NCBI RefSeq assembly: GCF_044901685.1
Contig: NZ_JBJDPS010000026.1
Location: forward strand, 1 to 64,000
DNA length: 64,000 nt
From: Micromonospora_G sp044901685
Lineage (GTDB): Bacteria > Actinomycetota > Actinomycetes > Mycobacteriales > Micromonosporaceae
Reading direction: 5' to 3'
In this document: in pieces, positions 25,692 to 33,376 of the stretch
How the letters are laid out: every line of letters begins with the position of its first letter
Numbering within the stretch: the stretch's first letter is position 1
Made by a program: the position numbers and the translations under genes
Notes under the pieces: model-generated
What the model was told of the DNA's origin: nothing
The model's input: only the letters and a program-made list of their open reading frames with translations
Database searches by the model: none

Positions 25692-28274
25692 GTGGCTGCT
25701 GCTCTTGACCCCTCGGGCAGCGGGGTGCCCAACCACCGGCGCCGCCGGCTCGACGTGCGTATCGTGCCGCATCGACGGCGGTCTCCGCTGCGCCTGCGGG
25801 ACTGGCGCCTGCGGACCAAGCTCGGTGCCGTACTGGTCATCCCGTCGGTGGCGTTCCTGGTGGTGGCGACGGTGCAGACCGGTACGCTGCTCGGGCAGGC
25901 CAACGTGCTCGAGGAGTTCGCCCAGGAGGTGACGATCGGGCGCGAGATCTCCGCCCTGGTGCACGAGTTGCAGCAGGAACGGGACCGGACCGCCGGGGAG
26001 CTGGCCCAGGTGGGTGCCGCCGGTGGGCGGGCTGACCCGGCGCAGATCCAGACCGCGCTGAAGTCGACCTACGACGCCGCCAACAGCGCCACCAACCGGC
26101 TCCAGGAGGCGGCGAAACCGCTCGGCGATGTCGACGCCTCCTGGCGGATCTCCTACTCCCGGGTTCAGGACGCGCTGCGACAGCTCCCCGACGTACGGGC
26201 CGCCGTGCCGGCGGGCGTACTCAGCGTCAACACGGTGATGGGTACCTACAACCGGGCCATCGACGCGTTGCTCACCCTGCTCGCCGAGCCGACGCCCGGC
26301 GACGAACAGCCCGACCTGACCGAGCGGGTGCTGCGCTACGTGCAGATCGCCCGGGTCAAGGAGATCAGCTCCCGGATCCGGGGCACCCTCTACAGTGCCG
26401 CCCGGGCCGGACGTTACGACCTCGACGACGGGGTGGAGCTGACCGACCTGCGGGCCCAGCAACTCACCGCGCTCGGTGACTTCCGGGTCGCCGCGACCAC
26501 CGCACAGATCCAGCTCTACCAGCAGGCCGCGGCCGACCCGATCTTCCAGAACGCGATCGAGATGGAGGAGCAGACCATCGCCGTCGGCGCCAGCACGCCC
26601 AAGGTGCTGTCGGCGGACGGCTGGTGGCGGGCCAGTCAGCAGCGGCAGGACCTGTTGCGCCAGGTCGAGGCCGCGGTGCTGGGCGACGCCGTACGGGTGG
26701 CCGAGGACCGCAGCTCGGACCAGTTGCGCCAGACCCTGCTCGTCGCCGGTGGCGTGCTCACCGTGCTCCTGGTCGCGCTCGCCACCTCGGTCATCATCGG
26801 CCGGTCGCTCAACCGCTCGCTGCGCATGCTCCGGGCGCAGGCCCTACAGGTGGCTCAGATCGATCTCCCGGAGGCGCTGGAACGACTCCGTACGGTCGAG
26901 GCGGGGGTGCCCGAGATCGAGGTCGCACCCGCCATGGTCCGCTCGATGGACGAGATCGGTGAGGTGGCCGAGGCGTTTGTCGCGGTGCACCGCAGCGCCG
27001 TCACCGTCGCCGTCGAGCAGGCGGTGATGCGCCGCAACGTCAACGCCATGTTCGTCAACCTGGCCCGACGCAGCCAACTGCTGGTCGAACGGCAACTCGA
27101 ACTCCTCGACGAACTGGAGCGCGAGGAGGGCGACCCGGACCAGCTCGACAACCTGTTCAAGCTCGACCACCTCGCGGCGAGGATGCGGCGTAACGACGAC
27201 AGCCTGCTGGTTCTCGCCGGCACCGAGTCGACCCGCCGCTGGAACCGCCCGGTCCCGCTGTCGGCGGTGATGCTCGCCGCCGTGGCCGAGGTCGAGCAGT
27301 ACCAGCGGGTCCAGCACGAGAGCGCCGAGAAGCTCTACATCGTCGGTCACGCGGTCGCCGACCTGGTCCACCTCCTCGCCGAACTGCTGGAAAACGCGGC
27401 GACCTTCTCCCCGCCGGAGACGGTGGTGCGGATCGTCGGCCGGGCCGAGGCCCCGGGCGCCTGCCTGATCGAGATCGTCGACGACGGTCTGGGCATGAGC
27501 CAGGGCGCCATCGACGAGGCGAACGAGCTGCTCGCCGTACCTCCCGCGGCCGACGTCGCCGCCTCCGAGCGGATGGGCCTTTTTGTCGTCAGCCACCTCG
27601 CCGCCCGGCAACACGTCAAGGTGCGGCTGCGGGCCCTGGAGCACGGGGTGGCCGCGTCGGTGCTACTGCCGCCCGCGCTGCTCGCCGTGCCGCCGACCCA
27701 GGCGGAGCTGGACCAGGCGCCGCCGAACCGGCGGATGCTCACCGGACTGCCGGGCACCGCGCCGGGATCGCGTCGCGTCGGCTCCGGGACACCCACCGGT
27801 ACGCCGAACGCCCTGCCGGCCCTGGACGACCAGCCGGTCGCCGGCCGTGCCCCCGGACGCAACACCGCCCGGCGACCCGCCCGTACCGTCCCGACCCGGG
27901 CCGAGGACGTGCTGACCCCGGCGGCCGGCGGGTCCGAGGCCGGTAGCACCTGGTGGTCACGGCAGGGCAAGGGCGGGCCCGCCGCGCCGGCACCGGCCGC
28001 CGCCGAGGCACCGGTCCGGGTGGCGGCGAGCGCCCCGGTCACCGTCACGGTCAATTCGAACGGCCTGCCGGTCCGCGTGCCGATGGCGCAACTGCCGTCG
28101 GCCAACGAACCGGCGCCGCAGGTCGTAGCCGTGCAGCGGCACGAGCCCGACCCCGAGGCGGTGGGTGGCATGCTGTCGAAGTTCTACGGCGGCGTACGGC
28201 GGGCCGAGGCCGAGGAGACCACCGAGATAACCATGGCGCCGGCCGGCGCTGGCAAGGAAGAGGAGCAACAGTGA
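25692..28274 (+). CDS. Nitrate/nitrite-sensing-type sensor histidine kinase (CvnA-like)
   Basis: About 860 residues. The first membrane helix lies near residues 45-65 (LGAVLVIPSVAFLVVATVQ) and is followed by an extracellular sensor of the nitrate/nitrite-sensing type, rich in QQERD and helices. The second helix is near 355-375 (VLTVLLVALATSVIIG), then HAMP. The likely phospho-His is in FKLDHLAARMRRNDDSLLVL. The ATP lid contains ELLENAATFSPPE, DDGLGMSQGAIDEANELL and GLFVVSHLAARQHVKV. A Pro/Ala tail of about 190 residues ends the protein. The start is GTG at 25692 (AGGAGG 4 bases upstream); the GTG at 25689 is too close. It overlaps the roadblock gene (GTGA), like the first two genes of Streptomyces conservons. 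Confidence 0.87.
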   Translation: MAAALDPSGSGVPNHRRRRLDVRIVPHRRRSPLRLRDWRLRTKLGAVLVIPSVAFLVVATVQTGTLLGQANVLEEFAQEVTIGREISALVHELQQERDRTAGELAQVGAAGGRADPAQIQTALKSTYDAANSATNRLQEAAKPLGDVDASWRISYSRVQDALRQLPDVRAAVPAGVLSVNTVMGTYNRAIDALLTLLAEPTPGDEQPDLTERVLRYVQIARVKEISSRIRGTLYSAARAGRYDLDDGVELTDLRAQQLTALGDFRVAATTAQIQLYQQAAADPIFQNAIEMEEQTIAVGASTPKVLSADGWWRASQQRQDLLRQVEAAVLGDAVRVAEDRSSDQLRQTLLVAGGVLTVLLVALATSVIIGRSLNRSLRMLRAQALQVAQIDLPEALERLRTVEAGVPEIEVAPAMVRSMDEIGEVAEAFVAVHRSAVTVAVEQAVMRRNVNAMFVNLARRSQLLVERQLELLDELEREEGDPDQLDNLFKLDHLAARMRRNDDSLLVLAGTESTRRWNRPVPLSAVMLAAVAEVEQYQRVQHESAEKLYIVGHAVADLVHLLAELLENAATFSPPETVVRIVGRAEAPGACLIEIVDDGLGMSQGAIDEANELLAVPPAADVAASERMGLFVVSHLAARQHVKVRLRALEHGVAASVLLPPALLAVPPTQAELDQAPPNRRMLTGLPGTAPGSRRVGSGTPTGTPNALPALDDQPVAGRAPGRNTARRPARTVPTRAEDVLTPAAGGSEAGSTWWSRQGKGGPAAPAPAAAEAPVRVAASAPVTVTVNSNGLPVRVPMAQLPSANEPAPQVVAVQRHEPDPEAVGGMLSKFYGGVRRAEAEETTEITMAPAGAGKEEEQQ

Positions 28275-28693
28275 CGACGCTCAGTCAAGCGGCACGAGAC
28301 CTCAACTGGCTGGTGAGTGGCTTCGCCGAACGGGTGCCCGGGGTGTCACACGCGATCGTGGTCTCCGCCGACGGTCTGCTGGTCGCGGTCTCCGACCACC
28401 TGCCACGCGACCACGCCGACAAACTGGCGGCCGTCACCTCGGGCCTGATGAGCATCACCGCCGGCGCGGCCCAGATGTTCGACAACGACATCGTCAAGCA
28501 GACGGTGGTCGAGATGGGCCGGGGCTACTTCCTCGTCATGCAGGTGCGCGACGGTTCCATCCTGGCCACCCTCGCCGCCACCGACGCCGACATCGGCGTG
28601 GTCGGTTACGAGATGGCCCGCCTGGCCAAGCAGGCCGGCGAGATGCTGACGCCGGCCCTGCGGGCCGAGTTGCAGCAGTCCCTGCCGCGCTGA
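28271..28693 (+). CDS. Roadblock/LC7 domain protein (CvnB-like)
   Basis: A 140-residue single roadblock/LC7 domain protein. LNWLVSGFAERVPGVSHAIV and SADGLLVAVSDHL begin the fold, and MGRGYFLVMQVRDGSILATL forms the central strands. In conservons this protein works beside the kinase and binds the small GTPase. Here the usual third and fourth genes (DUF742 and a Ras-like GTPase) are absent; the operon ends with a hairpin 6 bases downstream. The GTG at 28271 overlaps the kinase stop. Confidence 0.9.
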   Translation: MTTLSQAARDLNWLVSGFAERVPGVSHAIVVSADGLLVAVSDHLPRDHADKLAAVTSGLMSITAGAAQMFDNDIVKQTVVEMGRGYFLVMQVRDGSILATLAATDADIGVVGYEMARLAKQAGEMLTPALRAELQQSLPR

Positions 28694-28699
28694 CGTCGC

Positions 28700-28735
28700 G
28701 GCGACTGCCGCCGCGCTGATGGTGCGGCAGTCGCC
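28700..28735. terminator. Terminator after the kinase/roadblock operon
   Basis: GGCGACTGCCGC (28700-28711) pairs exactly with 28724-28735 around a 12-base loop, between convergent genes. Confidence 0.75.
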
Positions 28736-28754
28736 GGCCCGCTGACCGTGCGGG

Positions 28755-29762
28755 TCAGCCGAGCTGGCCGAGCTGGACCTCCAGCAGCTCGGCCAGCCAA
28801 CGTTCGAACTCCTCCCGTTCCGGCCCGTGCCATCCCCGGGTGGCGCCCTCGACCGACATGATCAGGTAGAGGTAGCTCCGGTACATGGCCAGCCGGCGGG
28901 CCACCGCCTCGGTCGGTTCGATCGTGCCGTGGCCGGCGGCGGTGTAGGCGGCGAAGAGGCCGGGAAGTTCGGCCGGGTCCCGGAACAGTGTCATCGACAC
29001 GAACTCGGCCACCGGGTCGCCGTAGAAGGCCCGTTCGCCGTCGATCAGGCCGGTCACCGTGGCCCCGCCGTCGCCGTCAGGGGAGACGAAGACGTTGCCG
29101 TCCCAGAGGTCGAAGTGGACCAGTGCCGGCCGGTCGACCTCGTCCAGCGCGTCGGCGTGCCGGCTCAGCAGCGTTTCGATCCGTTCCACCCCGAGCGGCA
29201 GTTCGGTGCCGAGGCGCCGGGCGTCGTCGAGGATGTCGCGCACCATCGCCCCGTACGCCGCCCGCCAGGTGGGCTGCCAGGTGCGGCTGTCGCGCAGCGG
29301 GTAGCCGTACGCCGGTCCGGTGACCGTGTGCAGTAGGGCTGTTTCGGCGGCCACCCGAGCGCGCACGGCGGCGAGTCCCGCCGGGCTCAGTTCGTCGCTC
29401 ACCGTGTTCAGGGCGACGCCGTTGATCCGGCCGAGGAAGACGAAGTCGCTGCCGACCAGGTCCCGCGCGGTGTCGGCGAAGACCACCTCCGGTACGGCCA
29501 CACCCGCCGCCCCGGCCCGCCGGAAGAACTCCACCTCGGTACGCATCAGGTCGACCTCGTGACCGAGCAGTTCCAGCCCGGGCGGTGGAGCGATCTTGAG
29601 GATCAGGTCGGCACCGTCGACGAGTCGGATCGCGTACGCGACGTTGTAGTGCCCCTCGGTCAGCTCCCGCCACCGGGCGATCCGGGCCCGGTCGCCGAAC
29701 CCCCGCCGGACCAGCGCGTCGAGTTCGGGTTCGGTGACCCGCAGCTTGGTCAGACTCTCCAC
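28755..29762 (-). CDS. APH-family phosphotransferase
   Basis: A 335-residue kinase-fold protein of the aminoglycoside phosphotransferase/choline kinase family. The N-lobe has DLILKIAPP with the ATP-binding Lys. The catalytic loop is ALVHFDLWDGNVFVSPD (HxDxxxxN form), and the metal-binding Asp is in TGLIDGERAFYGDP. The Trp-rich C-terminal helices are typical. Such proteins phosphorylate small molecules of many kinds, and resistance cannot be inferred. The GTG at 29760-29762 follows a G-rich ribosome-binding region. Confidence 0.85.
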   Translation of the reverse strand: MESLTKLRVTEPELDALVRRGFGDRARIARWRELTEGHYNVAYAIRLVDGADLILKIAPPPGLELLGHEVDLMRTEVEFFRRAGAAGVAVPEVVFADTARDLVGSDFVFLGRINGVALNTVSDELSPAGLAAVRARVAAETALLHTVTGPAYGYPLRDSRTWQPTWRAAYGAMVRDILDDARRLGTELPLGVERIETLLSRHADALDEVDRPALVHFDLWDGNVFVSPDGDGGATVTGLIDGERAFYGDPVAEFVSMTLFRDPAELPGLFAAYTAAGHGTIEPTEAVARRLAMYRSYLYLIMSVEGATRGWHGPEREEFERWLAELLEVQLGQLG

Positions 29763-29821
29763 GTTGTCCCCCCCCCGCCGCGTCCCTGGAGCGCCCTCCC
29801 GCCCACCCTACGGACGACAGC

Positions 29822-29875
29822 CGTGATCGCGAAGAGTCCGGCCGGCTATGACGAGCCGAAGCCTTCGCGATCACG
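29822..29875. repeat. Palindromic repeat element, copy B, overlapping a gene end
   Basis: The arms 29822-29842 and 29855-29875 pair at 18 of 21 positions around a 12-base loop. Copy A is at 14332-14373. The right arm encodes the last codons of the adenylate-kinase-like gene, which ends inside the loop at 29846. An insertion could have replaced the original C terminus of that gene. Confidence 0.8.
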
Positions 29876-30550
29876 AGCTGGTGGGTTGACGAGGGTGAGG
29901 ACCACGGCGGTGGCGATCTCCGTCGGTGGTGGGGTCGCGTCGACGGAGAGCAGCTTGCCGAGTGAGTGGTAGTGGTCGAGCGCCGGTGCGGTCGCGGGTC
30001 GGTAGGACGCCAGGCCCCCGGTGACGCGCTCGGGGCTGTCGTCGTAGCGTTGGGGCAGCTCACCGCCACAGCGGTCGCAGACGCCGGGGCGGGCCGGGGG
30101 AGCGGATCCGGTGTGCCAGACCGTGCCGCAGGCCCGGCACATCCGTCGTCCGGTGAGCCGACGCAGGACTTCGGCGTCGGTCAGGACCAGGTCGACCACC
30201 CGGTCGAGGGGCGCGCCGAGTTCGGCGAGCATGCTGTCGAGTGCCGTCGCGGGGACCGCCAGGTTCGGGAGCCCGCAGAGGACAAAACCGGGGCCGGCGT
30301 CGGGCTGGGCGAGACGGTCCCGGACCAGGCCGAGCACCACCGCCCGCGGTACGAGTTCGCCCGCGCTCATGTGACGCGTGGCCTGGATCCCGGCCGGGGT
30401 CTTTGCCCGGATCGCGGCCTTGGCGATGACGTCCAGCCTGATCGCGGGCAGGCCGAGACGCGCGGCGACCAGCTCGGTCACGATGTCCTTGTCCGAACCG
30501 GGTGGTCCGAGGACGGCCAGGCGCGTCGGTCCGACCAGGAGCGGGCTCAT
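29846..30550 (-). CDS. Adenylate-kinase-like protein with Zn-finger lid and altered P-loop
   Basis: A 234-residue protein with the nucleoside monophosphate kinase outline. The P-loop is LAVLGPPGSDKDIVTELVA, where the usual GKG becomes DKD. An NMP-binding region follows, then FVLCGLPN and a lid RRMCRACGTVWHTG with CDRCGG (four Cys, zinc-type as in Gram-positive Adk). The changed glycine in the P-loop could weaken ATP binding, so this may be a paralogue with another role. The C-terminal ARDREGFGSS is supplied by a palindromic repeat. The ATG at 30548-30550 overlaps the stop of a 40-residue ORF. A standard adk is expected elsewhere in the genome. Confidence 0.75.
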   Translation of the reverse strand: MSPLLVGPTRLAVLGPPGSDKDIVTELVAARLGLPAIRLDVIAKAAIRAKTPAGIQATRHMSAGELVPRAVVLGLVRDRLAQPDAGPGFVLCGLPNLAVPATALDSMLAELGAPLDRVVDLVLTDAEVLRRLTGRRMCRACGTVWHTGSAPPARPGVCDRCGGELPQRYDDSPERVTGGLASYRPATAPALDHYHSLGKLLSVDATPPPTEIATAVVLTLVNPPARDREGFGSS

Positions 30551-30669
30551 CGCCCGTGGTCACTGTCGCCGGGAAGCGGGAATTCGGGCCGCTCCGCCCG
30601 CCACCCGGGTACGTCCACCGTCTCGCCGAAGGCGGCGAGCCGACCGCTCGCCTCGAACGCTGAGCCCAT
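30547..30669 (-). CDS. Small ORF coupled to the adenylate-kinase-like gene
   Basis: A 40-residue ORF starting MGSAFEASGRLAAFGETV and ending with DSDHGR. Its TGA overlaps the next ATG (ATGA). GGGGAG lies 3 bases before the start. The overlap and ribosome-binding site suggest real translation. I do not recognise the peptide, and it may be only a leader for the following gene. Confidence 0.4.
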   Translation of the reverse strand: MGSAFEASGRLAAFGETVDVPGWRAERPEFPLPGDSDHGR

Positions 30670-30771
30670 GCTCTCCCCAGGATCGTGCTCGCCCGACGCG
30701 TCGACCCGGCCTGAGCCGGGGGTGCCGGTTCGCCCAGGGCGGCCAGGCCCAGTGTCGCACCGTCCACGACC

Positions 30772-30811
30772 GGGTGCGGGCGGGTCCCGCAGCCGGGTCC
30801 CGCCCGCACCC
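30772..30811. terminator. Terminator after the GH1 beta-glucosidase
   Basis: GGGTGCGGGCGGG (30772-30784) pairs perfectly with 30799-30811 around a 14-base loop, 10 bases past the beta-glucosidase stop on the minus strand. Confidence 0.8.
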
Positions 30812-30821
30812 GTCGCGACGT

Positions 30822-32324
30822 TCAGATCCCGTTGTCGGCGATCACGCGTCGGTACCAGTGGGCGCTGCGCTTGGGGATGCGGCGCAGGGTCGGGTAGTCG
30901 ACGTAGATCAGGCCCCAGCGCTGCTCGTACCCCTCGTTCCACTCGAAGTTGTCCAGCAGGGACCAGACGTGGTAGCTCTCCAGCGGCACCCCGGCGGCGA
31001 TGGCGCGGTGGGCGGCGGCGAGGTGGTCGCGCAGGAACGTGATCCGGCCGGGGTCGTCGACGGTGTCGCCGTCGAGGGTGTCGGCGGTGGGGAGTCCGTT
31101 CTCGGTGATGGTCAGCGGTACGTCGCCGTAGTCGCGCTGGATCCGGGTGAGCATGTCGTACATGCCGTCGGGGTAGATCTGCTGCCACGTCGCCTCGGAG
31201 GTGGGCCACCTGCGTACGGTGCCGCCGCTGGGCGTGACGTAGATCGGGGTGTAGTACTGCACGGCGAGCAGGTCGACCGGCGCGGAGATGATCTTCAGGT
31301 CGCCGTCCCGGATCGCCCTGACCATGCGACTGTCCGGACCGAGGTCGTCCAGGACGTCGACGGGGTAGCTGCCCTTGAAGACGGAGTCCAGGTAGAGCCG
31401 GTTCTCGTACCCGTCGTAGAGCCGGGTCGCGGCCTCCGCCTCGGCCCCCTCGACGGCGGGGTAGCACGGGTGCAGGTTCAGCGCCGGCCCGATCCGGCTC
31501 TTGGCGGTCGCGGCGCGCAGGGCCGAGACGGCCAGCCCGTGGGCGAGTTGCAGGTGGTGGGCGACGAGGTAGGCGGCGGCCGGGTCGCGGTGGCCCGGGG
31601 CGTGGTGGCCGTGCAGGTAGCCGTTCTGCACCACCGTCTTCGGCTCGTTGATGGTGAGCCAGACCGGCACGCTCTCGCCGAGGGCGCGGAACACGTGGTC
31701 GGCGTACTCGGCGAAGCGGTAGGCGACCTCGCGCGACTCCCAGCCGCCGGCGTCCTGTAGCGACTGCGGCAGGTCCCAGTGGAAGAGGGTGGCCATCGGG
31801 GCGATGTCGCGGGCCAGCAGCCCGTCGACCAGCCGCCGGTAGAAATCGAGTCCGCGCTGGTTGGGCGTGCCGGTGCCGTCGGCCTGGATCCGGGACCAGG
31901 AGATGGAGAACCGGTACGTCCGCAGCCCCAGCTCGCGCATCAGGTCGAGGTCGGTCTCGTACCGGTGGTAGTGGTCGACGGCGACATCGCCGGTGTCCCC
32001 GCCCCGGGTCTTGCCCGGGGTGTGGCTGAAGGTGTCCCAGACGGACTCGCCCCGACCGTCCTCCTTGGCCGCTCCCTCGATCTGGTACGCCGAGGTGGCC
32101 GCGCCCCAGCCGAAACCGTCCGGGAACCGTAGTCCGAGCCGGCTCTCCGGCTCCGGCACGCGGTTCGGGTCGGACTCGGGGTCGGGGTCGCAGGCGCTGG
32201 CCAGGGCGGCGCTCCCCACGACGGCGGCCGTCGTCGACGCGCCCGCGCTTACACGGGCCGCGGTCGCGGCGCTGGCGGAGAGCGCGGCGCGGCGCAGCAG
32301 GTGGCGCCGGGTCAGTACGGACAT
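30822..32324 (-). CDS. Exported GH1 beta-glucosidase
   Basis: A 500-residue GH1 enzyme that hydrolyses cellobiose or other beta-glucosides. The (beta/alpha)8 barrel runs from RFPDGFGWGAATSAYQIEGA to the C terminus. The acid/base Glu is in WLTINEPKT and the nucleophile Glu is in LTITENGLPT. The N terminus has twin arginines (LTRRHLLRRAAL), a long Ala/Ser stretch and ALASACDPD, which may be a lipobox with a weak -3 position. An exported, perhaps lipid-anchored, Tat substrate is therefore likely, unlike the cytoplasmic GH1 enzymes of most cellulose loci. The ATG at 32322-32324 follows GAGGAG. A CebR-type operator lies 41 bases upstream. Confidence 0.9.
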   Translation of the reverse strand: MSVLTRRHLLRRAALSASAATAARVSAGASTTAAVVGSAALASACDPDPESDPNRVPEPESRLGLRFPDGFGWGAATSAYQIEGAAKEDGRGESVWDTFSHTPGKTRGGDTGDVAVDHYHRYETDLDLMRELGLRTYRFSISWSRIQADGTGTPNQRGLDFYRRLVDGLLARDIAPMATLFHWDLPQSLQDAGGWESREVAYRFAEYADHVFRALGESVPVWLTINEPKTVVQNGYLHGHHAPGHRDPAAAYLVAHHLQLAHGLAVSALRAATAKSRIGPALNLHPCYPAVEGAEAEAATRLYDGYENRLYLDSVFKGSYPVDVLDDLGPDSRMVRAIRDGDLKIISAPVDLLAVQYYTPIYVTPSGGTVRRWPTSEATWQQIYPDGMYDMLTRIQRDYGDVPLTITENGLPTADTLDGDTVDDPGRITFLRDHLAAAHRAIAAGVPLESYHVWSLLDNFEWNEGYEQRWGLIYVDYPTLRRIPKRSAHWYRRVIADNGI

Positions 32325-32364
32325 ATGGCTTGTCTCCTCGTGTGTGGGGCCCATCCGCCTTCGC

Positions 32365-32378
32365 CGGGAGCGCTCCCA
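32365..32378. promoter_or_regulatory. CebR-type operator 1, before the GH1 gene
   Basis: CGGGAGCGCTCCCA matches the known CebR palindrome TGGGAGCGCTCCCA except at the first base. It is 41 bases upstream of the beta-glucosidase start, a good place to block transcription. Confidence 0.75.
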
Positions 32379-32600
32379 TCACAAGGTAGCGGCTGCCCAG
32401 GTGGTTTGCGTATGGGTTGTTCGGCTGGCGAAAGACCTCGGGCTGGGCCTCGTCCGTCGCCCGCGCCCACGTACCGGTGACCACGCCGTCGGGGTCCGGG
32501 GCCCGAACTGGTTTCGGCGCCAGGCACGCAACAGGTCGACCGGGCGGCGCGGCGCGCCTGTCCTGTCGACCTATTTCCCCCTTGGCGAAGGGGGTATAGC

Positions 32601-32632
32601 GTGGGGACGGGGAGGGCAACCCCCGTCCCCAC
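32601..32632. terminator. Orphan hairpin in the regulatory region
   Basis: GTGGGGACGGGG (32601-32612) pairs perfectly with 32621-32632 around an 8-base loop. No gene ends nearby, so it may stop divergent read-through, end an unseen small RNA or shape a leader. Confidence 0.5.
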
Positions 32633-32912
32633 CATCAGTTACACACACGCACGAACGGAAATGGCGTCCAGGTCGTGCGTGTCGCGCGGGAGCCGGGCCA
32701 CGCGAGTGGCTCTGGTTCCACCTCCTCTCGACGGTGGTGTCGGCTGGCGGCGGAGTCCGGGCTGGCCCGCCGTCAGCCCCACGGCTGAGCGGTCCGCGTC
32801 ATCCGGGGGCACCGGGTGGCGCGTTGATCGGAGGTCCGTGGAATCCCGGCGTGCCGGTCGTCCACGTCTGCTCCAGCGGTGCGATATGGTCAATCACTTA
32901 CACCGTTATCGA

Positions 32913-32926
32913 TGGAAGCGCTCCCA
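32913..32926. promoter_or_regulatory. CebR-type operator 2
   Basis: TGGAAGCGCTCCCA differs from the CebR consensus palindrome at one base. It is in the AT-richer part upstream of the GH48 gene. Confidence 0.7.
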
Positions 32927-33101
32927 TCGACGTTGATTGGACTGTATCCCGCGTCACGGGTTTGTGAAAGACCCAAAACAAGATCGAAACATCGCACCAA
33001 CGTCGATGTAACGCCGATGTGCCTCTCTTGATCACGCGGTTCGCAGGTCAATCCGGCCGGGGGTCTGTCTCCAGTGGACCGATGCGGCTTCCGACTTGCT
33101 G

Positions 33102-33115
33102 CGGGAGCGCTCCCA
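33102..33115. promoter_or_regulatory. CebR-type operator 3
   Basis: CGGGAGCGCTCCCA, identical to operator 1, lies 262 bases before the GH48 start and 176 bases after operator 2. Looping between the two is possible. Confidence 0.72.
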
Positions 33116-33376
33116 TGGAAGACTGTCGAATTATCGCGGCACGGGAGCCACGCCGACCGCGGGCCGCCGAGGGCATCCGACATTTTCGGTACGGCGCCCA
33201 ACACCGACGACAGCCGCCACGTCCGGCGCCCTGCCGTCGATCGCCGACCCCGGTCCGGGACGGGTCGACCACCTTCCCCGGCGCCTCCCACCCCATGCGC
33301 ACCCCCACCTACCGCGCACGGAGGCGCCCAGCCGAGACGCACCGCCTCGGCCTGGTCCGCGAGGAGAAGTCAGCAG

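Larger units (their letters stand above)
32379..33376. other. About 1-kb divergent regulatory region of the cellulose locus
   Basis: No gene could be supported here on either strand. It holds two more CebR-type sites (32913-32926, 33102-33115) and a 12-bp perfect hairpin (32601-32632). A 40-base region near 32530 carries inverted GTCGAC-centred repeats. The part from about 32880 to 33020 is AT-richer than its surroundings and probably carries the GH48 promoter. The GH48 transcript would have a leader of 250 bases or more if transcription starts there. Confidence 0.6.

Noticed and set aside
28755..29762. Aminoglycoside resistance gene
   Set aside because: Only the broad kinase-fold motifs are present; the substrate of such phosphotransferases cannot be taken from the family name.
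32379..33376. Riboswitch before the GH48 gene
   Set aside because: No known riboswitch core could be recognised; the hairpins and LacI-type palindromes explain the visible structure.
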